Shown: positions 50,671-58,650 of the stretch, piece by piece
Layout: every line of letters begins with the position of its first letter
Numbering within the stretch: the stretch's first letter is position 1
Origin: Paenibacillus sp. V4I7
GTDB lineage: Bacteria > Bacillota > Bacilli > Paenibacillales > NBRC-103111
DNA: 64,000 bases
Direction: 5' to 3'
NCBI RefSeq assembly: GCF_030817275.1
Contig: NZ_JAUSZD010000002.1
Span: forward strand, 1,364,001 to 1,428,000
Position numbers and translations under genes: made by a program
The notes under the pieces: generated by a model
Seen by the model: only the letters and a program-made list of their open reading frames with translations
Told to the model about the DNA's origin: nothing
Databases searched by the model: none

Positions 50671-52266
50671 ATGAAACATTCCCAAAAGGCATTATTCATT
50701 TCAATGGCGGCATTATTAGCAGTAACGGGGTGCAGCAAAGAATCAGGCGAGACGACAGCATCAAGTGCAGCCACAGGTACAACAGCGAAACCCACTTTGA
50801 AGTTTATGACACAAAGCTCACCGCTAGCTCCCGAAGATCCTAATAAAAAGGCGATATTCCAACGTCTAGAAGAGAAGACGGGAATACACATTGATTGGGA
50901 GAATTATCCGTGGGATTCGTTTACGGAGAAAAGAAATTTAGCGATTGCCAGCGGTGACCTTCCTGATGCGATTTTCGATGCAGCCTTGGGTGACTACGAT
51001 TTGCTTAAATTGGCAAAGGACGGAACCATTATTCAGCTCGATGACATTATTGAAAAACAAATGCCAAATTTCAAGAAGGTTTTGGAGAAAGCGCCGCAAT
51101 ATAAATCGATGATTACGGCCCCAGATGGCCATATATATTCATTCCCATGGATTGAGGAGCTGGGCGCGGGTAAGGAAAGTATCCATTCGGTCGACGATTT
51201 TCCTTGGATTAATGTGGAATGGCTAAATAAGTTAGGCTTGAAAATGCCTAAAACGACCGAAGAATTAAAACAAGTTTTGATTGCTTTTAAAACAAAAGAC
51301 CCGAACGGTAATGGAAAAGCGGATGAAATACCTATGTCCTTTATTAATAAAACCGGCGGAGAAGACTTGGCTTTCTTATTCGGCTCCTTCGGTCTGGGTG
51401 AGAACTGGGACCATACGGTTGTCAGTGATGATGGAAAGGTTATTTTCACATCTGCTGATAATAGCTTTAAGGAAGGCGTCAAGTTTCTAAATGAATTATA
51501 TAAAGAAGGTTTAATGGATGTTGAAGCGCCTACGCAGGATTGGAATACCTATTTAGCTAAAGGAAAAGAAAATCGTTATGGTTTGTACTTCACATGGGAT
51601 AAGGGAAATATTACGGGCATGAATGATAAATATGACCTTATGCCTGCGCTTGAAGGGCCGAATGGCTGGAAAAACGTAACGAGAACGAACGGAATGGGCT
51701 TCGATAGAGGAAGAATGGTTATCACCAAAACAAATAAAAATATCGAAACAACGGCAAAATGGATTGATTCCCTATACGATCCAACCCAATCCGTACAAAA
51801 CAACTGGGGCACTTATGGGGATAAAGCGCAGCAAAATATCTTTGAATTCGATGAATCTAAAAAAATGCTGAAACATTTACCGTTGAACGGAACGTCTCCT
51901 TGGGAATTGAGACAGAAAACCTTTGTTGGCGGACCATTGGCGATTTTGGATTCTTACTATGGCAATGTTACGACGAAGCCAGACGATGCGGCATGGAGAT
52001 TGGACCTAATGAAAAAAGTGATGGTCCCGGACATGAAGGCTAAAAATATATATCCAAAAGTGTTCTTCTCTCTAGAAGAATTGGATCGACTTTCTGCGAT
52101 TGAAACAGATATGTTTGCCTATGTACTGAGAAAACGGACTGAGTGGATTCAGAATGGGAAAATTGATGCTGAATGGGCTGGTTATTTAAAAGAATTGGAC
52201 CGTCTGGGTCTACAAGATTGGTTGAAGATTAAACAAGCAGGTTACGACAGAAACGTAAAAAAATAA
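50671..52266 (+). CDS. LplA-type extracellular binding lipoprotein
   Basis: A 531-residue lipoprotein (lipobox AVTGC, Cys at about residue 21) of the LplA/YtcQ type. Marks are FMTQSSPLAPEDPNKKAIFQRLEEKTGIHIDWENYPWDSFTEKRNLAIASGDLPDAIF and DPNGNGKADEIPMSF. It is the recognition part of the importer formed with the two permeases upstream. Given the intracellular GH32 gene downstream, its cargo is likely sucrose or fructo-oligosaccharide. Confidence 0.9.
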   Translation: MKHSQKALFISMAALLAVTGCSKESGETTASSAATGTTAKPTLKFMTQSSPLAPEDPNKKAIFQRLEEKTGIHIDWENYPWDSFTEKRNLAIASGDLPDAIFDAALGDYDLLKLAKDGTIIQLDDIIEKQMPNFKKVLEKAPQYKSMITAPDGHIYSFPWIEELGAGKESIHSVDDFPWINVEWLNKLGLKMPKTTEELKQVLIAFKTKDPNGNGKADEIPMSFINKTGGEDLAFLFGSFGLGENWDHTVVSDDGKVIFTSADNSFKEGVKFLNELYKEGLMDVEAPTQDWNTYLAKGKENRYGLYFTWDKGNITGMNDKYDLMPALEGPNGWKNVTRTNGMGFDRGRMVITKTNKNIETTAKWIDSLYDPTQSVQNNWGTYGDKAQQNIFEFDESKKMLKHLPLNGTSPWELRQKTFVGGPLAILDSYYGNVTTKPDDAAWRLDLMKKVMVPDMKAKNIYPKVFFSLEELDRLSAIETDMFAYVLRKRTEWIQNGKIDAEWAGYLKELDRLGLQDWLKIKQAGYDRNVKK

Positions 52267-52283
52267 GTTTTGTTATAAGACCG

Positions 52284-52324
52284 CCGGAGCGGATCGAGTA
52301 TGAAGGTGACGCTCCGGTTTTTTT
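52284..52324 (+). terminator. terminator or attenuator after the binding protein
   Basis: CCGGAGCG (52284-52291) and CGCTCCGG (52310-52317) are followed by a run of seven T. It lies between the binding protein and the GH32 gene, so some transcripts would stop here and give more importer than enzyme. Confidence 0.85.
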
Positions 52325-52345
52325 AAAATAGAGGGAGTGGAAGAG

Positions 52346-53836
52346 ATGTCAACTATTATGTATAGAGAAAAGTACCGGCCACAGTTTCATTTTACACCTC
52401 CGGCTAAGTGGATGAACGATCCAAATGGAATGGTATATTTCGATGGGGAATATCACTTGTTTTATCAGCATTATCCAGAAGGTACAACCTGGGGGCCGAT
52501 GCATTGGGGACATGCAATCAGTACGGATTTGACCCATTGGGAGCATTGCCCGATTGCGTTAAAACCTGATCAGAATGGTTTCATATTCTCCGGTAGCGCA
52601 GTGGTGGATTGGGAGGATACCAGCGGATTTTTCTCTGGTAAGCCTGGTCTGGTTGCTATTTTCACCCACGCGGACCATTATCCGGATTCCGAACGTCCGA
52701 GACAGAGGCAAAGCCTTGCTTATAGTTTGGATAAAGGCAGAACGTGGGTGATGTATGAGGGGAATCCTGTGTTGTGCAACGAGCAAATAACGGATTTCCG
52801 GGATCCTAAAGTATTCTGGCATTCCTCAAAACAGCAGTGGATCATGGTGCTTGCAGTGGATGACTGTGTTCATTTCTATACGTCTTCCAATCTAAAGGAA
52901 TGGTCTTTTGCAAGTGAGTTCGGTGCCTCAGAGGGCTCACACGACGGAGTATGGGAATGTCCGGACTTAATAGAGCTACCGATAGAAGGTCATGCTGAAG
53001 AAACGAAATGGATACTGATCGTCAGCATCGGAGATCATCCACAGATGGCGGAAGGTTCAAGGACACAATATTTTGTCGGGAGCTTTGACGGAAGTACGTT
53101 TATGAACGATTCATCTCCTGAAACCGTATTGTGGGTGGATCATGGAAGAGATAACTATGCTGGTGTAACATGGTCAGATGTTGTTAGATCGGATAAAGAA
53201 AAGCTGTTTATCGGCTGGATGAGCAATTGGAAGTATGCAAATCTCACCCCGACGACCAGTTGGAGAAGCGCAATGACACTGCCACGGGTGCTTTCCCTGA
53301 AGAAGGGGCCATCTGGAATCCGTTTGGTTCAAAAGCCTGTGACGGATTTGCAGAAGCTTCGGTTAGAAGCGCAGGTTTGGCAAGAGGTTACCGTTAGCCC
53401 CGGTCAAAACATACTTTCGGACGTGCACAGCGATATCTATGAGCTCGAATGTGAGATCGATTTGGGCGACGCATCGGAAGTTGGTTTTAAGCTTCGGAAT
53501 TCGGAGCGGGAAGAAACCGTAGTCGGCTATAACACCGCTATGCAGACATTGTTTGTTGACCGCTGCAACTCCGGTGAAAGTGGATTTCATGATGCATTTG
53601 CTTGTAAGCATGATGTACAATTGGAGCTTCAAAACGGACGGCTAAAGCTGCACCTTTTTGTCGATAACTCCTCCATTGAAGTCTTTGCAAATGACGGGGA
53701 GATCGTGATTACCGATCAAATTTTTCCGGATCCGTCCAGTACAGGTTTAGAACTTTATGTGCTTGATGGAAAGGCCAAGGTCATTTCTTTAGCGCTTCAT
53801 CCATTGAGATCGATCTATTCAGTTGTGACGGTATAA
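52346..53836 (+). CDS. GH32 beta-fructosidase (sucrose-6-phosphate hydrolase type)
   Basis: A 496-residue cytoplasmic GH32 enzyme without signal peptide. The beta-propeller start holds WMNDPNG, with Asp25 as nucleophile, then FRDPKV (transition-state Asp) and ECPDL (acid/base Glu). The C-terminal beta-sandwich has the usual VDNSSIEVFANDGE. It splits sucrose, sucrose phosphate or fructo-oligosaccharides to fructose. The ATG at 52346 follows GAGGGAGTGG. It stands between the importer and a ROK fructokinase. Confidence 0.93.
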   Translation: MSTIMYREKYRPQFHFTPPAKWMNDPNGMVYFDGEYHLFYQHYPEGTTWGPMHWGHAISTDLTHWEHCPIALKPDQNGFIFSGSAVVDWEDTSGFFSGKPGLVAIFTHADHYPDSERPRQRQSLAYSLDKGRTWVMYEGNPVLCNEQITDFRDPKVFWHSSKQQWIMVLAVDDCVHFYTSSNLKEWSFASEFGASEGSHDGVWECPDLIELPIEGHAEETKWILIVSIGDHPQMAEGSRTQYFVGSFDGSTFMNDSSPETVLWVDHGRDNYAGVTWSDVVRSDKEKLFIGWMSNWKYANLTPTTSWRSAMTLPRVLSLKKGPSGIRLVQKPVTDLQKLRLEAQVWQEVTVSPGQNILSDVHSDIYELECEIDLGDASEVGFKLRNSEREETVVGYNTAMQTLFVDRCNSGESGFHDAFACKHDVQLELQNGRLKLHLFVDNSSIEVFANDGEIVITDQIFPDPSSTGLELYVLDGKAKVISLALHPLRSIYSVVTV

Positions 53837-53866
53837 CAAAGTGACGATGATTGTGAGGGAAACGAA

Positions 53867-54742
53867 TTGTTATTAGGTGCTATCGAAGGCGGCGGGACAA
53901 AGTTCGTATGCGGGATTGGTACGGCAGATGGCGAAATCCTTGACCGCATCTCTATCCCAACAACGACACCTGAAGCTACGCTCGGCAATGCGATGGATTT
54001 CTTTGCATCTAAAGAGATACAAGCGATTGGAATCGGAACCTTCGGCCCGATCGATGTGAACCCGCAGAGCTCGACTTATGGTTCCGTAACAAGGACTCCA
54101 AAGCCGCACTGGAGCGGTTACCGAATCGTGGGGCATTTGCAGCGGTGCTTTGACATCCCTATCGGTTTTGATACCGATGTGAATGCAGCTGCCTTGGGGG
54201 AAGCAACATGGGGGGCAGCAGCAGGGTTGAACAGCTGCCTGTACATGACGGTCGGAACCGGGATCGGTGCAGGTGCAATCGTTGAAGGCAAGCTCGTTCA
54301 TGGTTTGACCCATCCGGAAATGGGGCACATTCTTGTACGGCGGCATCCGGATGACAGCTATGAAGGACACTGCCCCTTTCACAAAGATTGTTTGGAAGGA
54401 CTGGCGGCCGGACCGGCGCTGGAGGATCGTTGGGGATCGAAGGCGTTTGAACTTGGAGATACTCATTCTGCTTGGGAAATGGAAAGCTATTATATAGCTC
54501 AGGCACTAGTCAATTACGCGCTCATTCTTTCTCCGGAGAAAATCATTATCGGTGGCGGCGTTATGAACCAGTCTCACTTATTCCCGCTTATACGCGAACA
54601 AGTTCGTAAACTGTTGAATGGTTACGTACAGCATCCGGCTTTTTCAGAGGACAACGATAGTTACATTGTACAACCCGCTCTAGGCGGTAACGCTGGCCTT
54701 TGCGGTGCCCTGGCCTTGGCTAAGCAAGCCTTGGATATTTAG
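53867..54742 (+). CDS. ROK-family fructokinase
   Basis: A 291-residue sugar kinase starting at TTG with GTGAGGGA. The phosphate-binding start LGAIEGGGTKFVCGIG, the ROK motif GTGIGAGAIVEGKLVHG, the catalytic DTDVNAAALGEA (Asp) and the zinc motif of His and Cys residues in PEMGHILVRRHPDDSYEGHCPFHKDCLEG match GmuE/ScrK-type fructokinases. It would turn the fructose released by GH32 into fructose-6-phosphate for glycolysis. Confidence 0.92.
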   Translation: MLLGAIEGGGTKFVCGIGTADGEILDRISIPTTTPEATLGNAMDFFASKEIQAIGIGTFGPIDVNPQSSTYGSVTRTPKPHWSGYRIVGHLQRCFDIPIGFDTDVNAAALGEATWGAAAGLNSCLYMTVGTGIGAGAIVEGKLVHGLTHPEMGHILVRRHPDDSYEGHCPFHKDCLEGLAAGPALEDRWGSKAFELGDTHSAWEMESYYIAQALVNYALILSPEKIIIGGGVMNQSHLFPLIREQVRKLLNGYVQHPAFSEDNDSYIVQPALGGNAGLCGALALAKQALDI

Positions 54743-54771
54743 AAGTGCCACACCAAGAAAATATCGGAAAG

Positions 54772-54806
54772 TACCTCCAGCTATTCATCGTAGTGGAGGT
54801 ATTTTT
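54772..54806 (+). terminator. terminator of the fructosidase/fructokinase operon
   Basis: TACCTCCA (54772-54779) and TGGAGGTA (54794-54801) form a stem, followed by TTTTTCC. Confidence 0.85.
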
Positions 54807-54952
54807 CCTTTAGATGTACACAAAACAAAGCATAGGAGTCGGGCGGGGATCATTGGCCGGATCAGGAAGCTGAAACTTGGTGGTACGGCCGCTGGTAAAA
54901 TATTTGTTTCATAAATCGTAGTGAGAGAGATATAATGTAATTGCTTTACTAA

Positions 54953-54966
54953 TGTAAACGTATACG
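54953..54966 (+). promoter_or_regulatory. cre-like / LacI-type operator
   Basis: TGTAAACGTATACG, overlapping a second GTAAACGTTT, lies 63-76 bp upstream of the phosphotransferase gene. It fits the catabolite response element form TGNAARCGNWWNCN. Control by CcpA or a LacI-type repressor is inferred. Confidence 0.5.
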
Positions 54967-55028
54967 TAAACGTTTTAATGATGGAACCAGCATTATTTTA
55001 TGTCCGATCGAATTAGGGGTGAATCCTG

Positions 55029-55913
55029 TTGAACATGAAAGTTGAAGAAATTATTCGCGAAGTACCAGAGTTAAACTATGAATTCTTAAGTTTTGAAAGT
55101 CTTAATGGTGGGCTGTGCAACCAAACCTACAAGGTAAAAACGAAACAGAGTAATTACGTTCTTCGCATCAATAGCAGGCAAAATGAGTATTTGAACCTGA
55201 CACGCCGCTCCGAAGTAGAAGTGATGAAGAAGGCAAACCGCGAAGGCTTTGCTCCTAAAGTGATTCCGAGTAATTATCCGGAACAATTTGTAGTCACGGA
55301 ATTTATAGAAGGGCGAATGCTTGAGAAAGATGATCTCAAAGACGATCGTATCAAAGAAATGATTATGGATCGCCTTAAACGAATACATCGTATGGAAGGT
55401 CAAGGCAGAACATGTACTCCTTATGATTTAATTCATGGATATTTGAAAGGCGCAGATCAGTTTCAAGTCAAGCATCCTGATGGATTAAACCGAATTTTGC
55501 ATCGAGTAGAGAAAATCGCGCATAAGCGGAGTAATGACAAAGAAAATAACAACAAATTCTGTCACAATGATTCCTTTTTATGCAATATGATCTATACAGG
55601 CCAACAGTTGCAAATTATTGATTGGGAGTTGTCGGGAGTCGGAGATTTGTTTTTCGAATTGACGCTCATTCCGTTTACAAACCAGTTCAGTGAAACAGAT
55701 GAGCGTGAGTGGTTAAAGTTATATTTCGGATATTTCGAGGAGGAAGCATTTCACATTTTTCAGGACATGAAATTCGTGTCGATGGTTCGAGAGGTTGCGT
55801 GGGGAATGTTTTACAGTGGACTTACCAAAGGGGATAGTCACCATAATTTTGATTATTACAAGTTTGCTGAAAATTGCATTCAGCGAATTGAACAAGGGAT
55901 TTACCAATTATAA
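55029..55913 (+). CDS. choline-kinase-like phosphotransferase
   Basis: A 294-residue kinase of the aminoglycoside phosphotransferase/choline kinase fold. Motifs are YVLRINSR (ATP-site Lys replaced by Arg in this family's VLRI motif), CHNDSFLCNM (catalytic His-Asn-Asp, Brenner motif H-N-D) and IIDWELSGVGDLFFELT (metal-binding Asp-Trp-Glu). This matches LicA/thiamine-kinase-like small-molecule kinases. The start is TTG 55029 or ATG 55035; AGGGGTGA fits either. It sits alone between the fructosidase operon and the sensor genes; its role there is unclear. Confidence 0.85.
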   Translation: MNMKVEEIIREVPELNYEFLSFESLNGGLCNQTYKVKTKQSNYVLRINSRQNEYLNLTRRSEVEVMKKANREGFAPKVIPSNYPEQFVVTEFIEGRMLEKDDLKDDRIKEMIMDRLKRIHRMEGQGRTCTPYDLIHGYLKGADQFQVKHPDGLNRILHRVEKIAHKRSNDKENNNKFCHNDSFLCNMIYTGQQLQIIDWELSGVGDLFFELTLIPFTNQFSETDEREWLKLYFGYFEEEAFHIFQDMKFVSMVREVAWGMFYSGLTKGDSHHNFDYYKFAENCIQRIEQGIYQL

Positions 55914-55986
55914 TAATCATAAAATTAGCAAGCAATCTAGGCGTGTTAATTAAGTAAATAAAAAAAATATTAGGGGCTAGTTTACT

Positions 55987-56994
55987 ATGAAAAGCATAAA
56001 AGTATTATCCTATGTATTTGTTGCACTTGCTTTAGTTGCGCTTACAGCATGCTTTTCAAGTAGAATACCGGAACCTTCAAAAACATCTGAAGCAACGTTT
56101 GCACCTTTAGAAACAGAAAATGCAGAACCGGCAAAAAAAAAGAAAGAAGTAGTGGTAGGATTTACTTTGCAAAATTTAAGCAATCCATTCTTTGTTGCGA
56201 TGTCCAAAGGTGCGACTGCAGGTGCAATGCTGCATGGTGCTGATGTAATCACAGTAAGTGCAGAAGGTGACTTGGCTAAGCAAACAGCTCAAATTAAGGA
56301 TTTTATTGCAAGAAAAGTAAATGTGATTCTTCTAAATGCTGTAGATTCCAAAGGTATAGCTGGTGCTGTTAGTCAAGCTAGAGAGGAGGGAATCCCCGTC
56401 ATTGCAGTTGACGTAGGTGCAGATGGAGGTGTGAATACGGTTGTAACCTCAGATAACTTTCTTGCTGGAAAATTAGCTGGTGAATATATTGTTAAGCGTT
56501 TGAATGGAAAAGGAAATGTTGTTGTTATTGACGGGCCTCCTGTATCTGCTGTAACGGATCGTATCGCTGGATTTGAAGAAGCGATTAAAGATACTCCAGG
56601 AATTAGAGTAGTTACTAAGAAAAATGGGTATGGCAACCGTGACATATCGGTTTCAATGATGGAAACCATTTTTCAAGCCTATAAAAAAGGGGGAATTGAT
56701 GCTGTATTTGCAACGAATGACCCTTCTGGAGTTGGTGCTAAAATTGCTGCGGAACAAGCAGGTAGCGACAAAGAAATGTTTATCGTTGGTGTAGATGGTG
56801 CACCAGATGCCGTTAATGCGCTTAAAGAAAAGAAAAGCTTTGTTGCAACCTCTGCACAGTATCCATTTGAAATGATTAAATTGGCAATGGATGAAGGCTT
56901 TAAAGTTCTTAAAGGTGAAAAGATAGAATCGTTAATTAAAATTCCTGTTGATCTGATTACTCAAGATAATGTTGAAACCTACAAAGGTTGGTAA
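55987..56994 (+). CDS. orphan RbsB-like sugar-binding lipoprotein
   Basis: A 335-residue lipoprotein (lipobox ALTAC near residue 22) of the periplasmic binding protein type I group: VVVGFTLQNLSNPFFVAMSKGA, then QIKDFIARKVNVILLNAVDSKGI, IDGPPVSAVTDRIAGFEEAI and ATNDPSGVGAKIAAEQAG. No permease or ATPase of the ribose type is nearby. It is directly upstream of a YesN/YesM-type two-component pair and ends 39 bp before the regulator, so it is probably a sensory partner of the kinase rather than a transport protein. Confidence 0.88.
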   Translation: MKSIKVLSYVFVALALVALTACFSSRIPEPSKTSEATFAPLETENAEPAKKKKEVVVGFTLQNLSNPFFVAMSKGATAGAMLHGADVITVSAEGDLAKQTAQIKDFIARKVNVILLNAVDSKGIAGAVSQAREEGIPVIAVDVGADGGVNTVVTSDNFLAGKLAGEYIVKRLNGKGNVVVIDGPPVSAVTDRIAGFEEAIKDTPGIRVVTKKNGYGNRDISVSMMETIFQAYKKGGIDAVFATNDPSGVGAKIAAEQAGSDKEMFIVGVDGAPDAVNALKEKKSFVATSAQYPFEMIKLAMDEGFKVLKGEKIESLIKIPVDLITQDNVETYKGW

Positions 56995-57032
56995 TATTCT
57001 TTATAAAATTCGAAAGCGTAGTGGTGAAATGT

Positions 57033-58637
57033 ATGTATAAAATTATCATTGCGGATGATGAAGACAACGTAAGAGAAGGAATACGAGATAGTCTAAACTG
57101 GAATGAGTTGGGATTTGAGGTGGTTGGCGACTTTGAAAATGGTCGTGAGGTGCTGAAGGCACTCGAACAGCTTCAACCCGATGTGGTTTTAACGGATATT
57201 AACATGCCTTTGATGGATGGTTTAGAAGTGTCACGTTATCTCTTTGAACATTATCCTCACACCAAAATAATTATTCTTACGGGTTACGATGAATTTGAAT
57301 ATGCTCAGCAAGCATTGAAGTTGAAGGTGCATGATTATATCTTAAAGCCGAATACAGCCGATGAATTATGTCAAATCCTCTCCAAAGTAAAGGAGGATCT
57401 TGATGATGAGAATCGTAAGGTGGAGGATTTAAGCAAGCTTAAGCAGCAGCTTAGAGAGAGTTTGCCTCTCGTAAGAGAGCGGTTCTTGAATCAGTTGGTT
57501 ACAGGAGAACTACGTGAAAGCAAGCTTGAGGATAAGCTTGCCTATTTGGAAATTGATTTACCGGGAAGCCATTATTTAGTCGCAGTGATTGATGTAGATG
57601 ATCATGGAGAACTGCAAAGATTTTATCCCGAAAGCGAGAGTGAACTGCTTTATTTTGCAGTGTGTAACATTAGTGGAGAAATTATTACAAGAAAAAAGAA
57701 CGGACTCGTGTTCCAAAACAATAATGAAAAAACAATCGTAATCCTGTATGACGAGAATGTGGAAATACTCCGTGAAGAAGCAGCACTAATTTTCGAAGAG
57801 ATCAACCTATCGGTACGAGAGTATCTGAAGTTTACAGTGTCCATTGGCGTAGGAGATATTTGCTCTACACTAAAAAAAATTCATCATTCTCATAAGAGGG
57901 CTTTATCTGCTCTTGATTATCGCTTTTTTCTTGGAAAGAATCGGATCATACATATCGGCGACATTGAAGGGGAATGGAGTGAGAGCATTCCTTTCGATAA
58001 GCATTGGGAAAAAAAACTCGCTAATACCTTAAAGTCGGGAACTCAGCAGGAGATCGGTGGGATCATTGAGAAAATCATTGAGAATCTTAAGGAATCCTAT
58101 CTGCCGATGGATCGTTGTTATATTCACATACAGCAAATCATCGTCTCAATTTTGGATCTTTTAGATGAACTCGAGATTCGGGAAACACTTCAAAGCAAGA
58201 CTTCAAGCCCATTGACCGAAATTTACGGGTTAAAAACACTGGATGAAGTGGAAGATTGGCTGAAAAATTACTGTTCTCGTACCACGGGCCTTATCCTTGA
58301 AACAAGAAACAGTTTTTGCAAGATGCAGGCTTTGAAAGCGGAAGAATTTATTAAAGGTAATTATGCGGATGCGAAAATGTCCATGGATATGGTTTGCAAA
58401 TATCTGGTGCTAAGCACAAGTTACTTTAGCCTTATTTTTAAAAACCATACTGGAGAAACTTTCATAAGTTATCTAACTCGGATTCGTGTGGAAAAGGCAA
58501 AGGAACTGCTTAAATGTACAGATTTGAGGACCTACGAAGTCGCGAGTCGTATAGGCTATATGGACCCCCATTATTTCAATTTAATTTTCAAAAAAGCGAC
58601 GGGTATGACCCCGACTGTGTATCGCAGAATGGTGTAA
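57033..58637 (+). CDS. YesN-type response regulator with AraC domain
   Basis: A 534-residue regulator. The receiver domain (about 1-125) has acidic residues at 8-9, phospho-acceptor Asp55 in LTDINMPLMDG, and Lys in DYILKP. A long middle region follows, and a C-terminal AraC-type double helix-turn-helix covers about 435-534 (MDMVCKYLVLSTSYFSLIFKNHTGETFISYL and VASRIGYMDPHYFNLIFKKATGMTPTVYR). It sits just upstream of its kinase. Likely targets are carbohydrate genes such as the adjacent multi-module secreted protein. Confidence 0.92.
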   Translation: MYKIIIADDEDNVREGIRDSLNWNELGFEVVGDFENGREVLKALEQLQPDVVLTDINMPLMDGLEVSRYLFEHYPHTKIIILTGYDEFEYAQQALKLKVHDYILKPNTADELCQILSKVKEDLDDENRKVEDLSKLKQQLRESLPLVRERFLNQLVTGELRESKLEDKLAYLEIDLPGSHYLVAVIDVDDHGELQRFYPESESELLYFAVCNISGEIITRKKNGLVFQNNNEKTIVILYDENVEILREEAALIFEEINLSVREYLKFTVSIGVGDICSTLKKIHHSHKRALSALDYRFFLGKNRIIHIGDIEGEWSESIPFDKHWEKKLANTLKSGTQQEIGGIIEKIIENLKESYLPMDRCYIHIQQIIVSILDLLDELEIRETLQSKTSSPLTEIYGLKTLDEVEDWLKNYCSRTTGLILETRNSFCKMQALKAEEFIKGNYADAKMSMDMVCKYLVLSTSYFSLIFKNHTGETFISYLTRIRVEKAKELLKCTDLRTYEVASRIGYMDPHYFNLIFKKATGMTPTVYRRMV

Positions 58638-58650
58638 AAGGGGCGTAAAT

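Noticed and set aside
54705-54914. A 69-codon open frame after the fructokinase
   Set aside because: It starts inside the fructokinase gene in another frame, runs through the terminator hairpin and has no binding site or recognisable motif.
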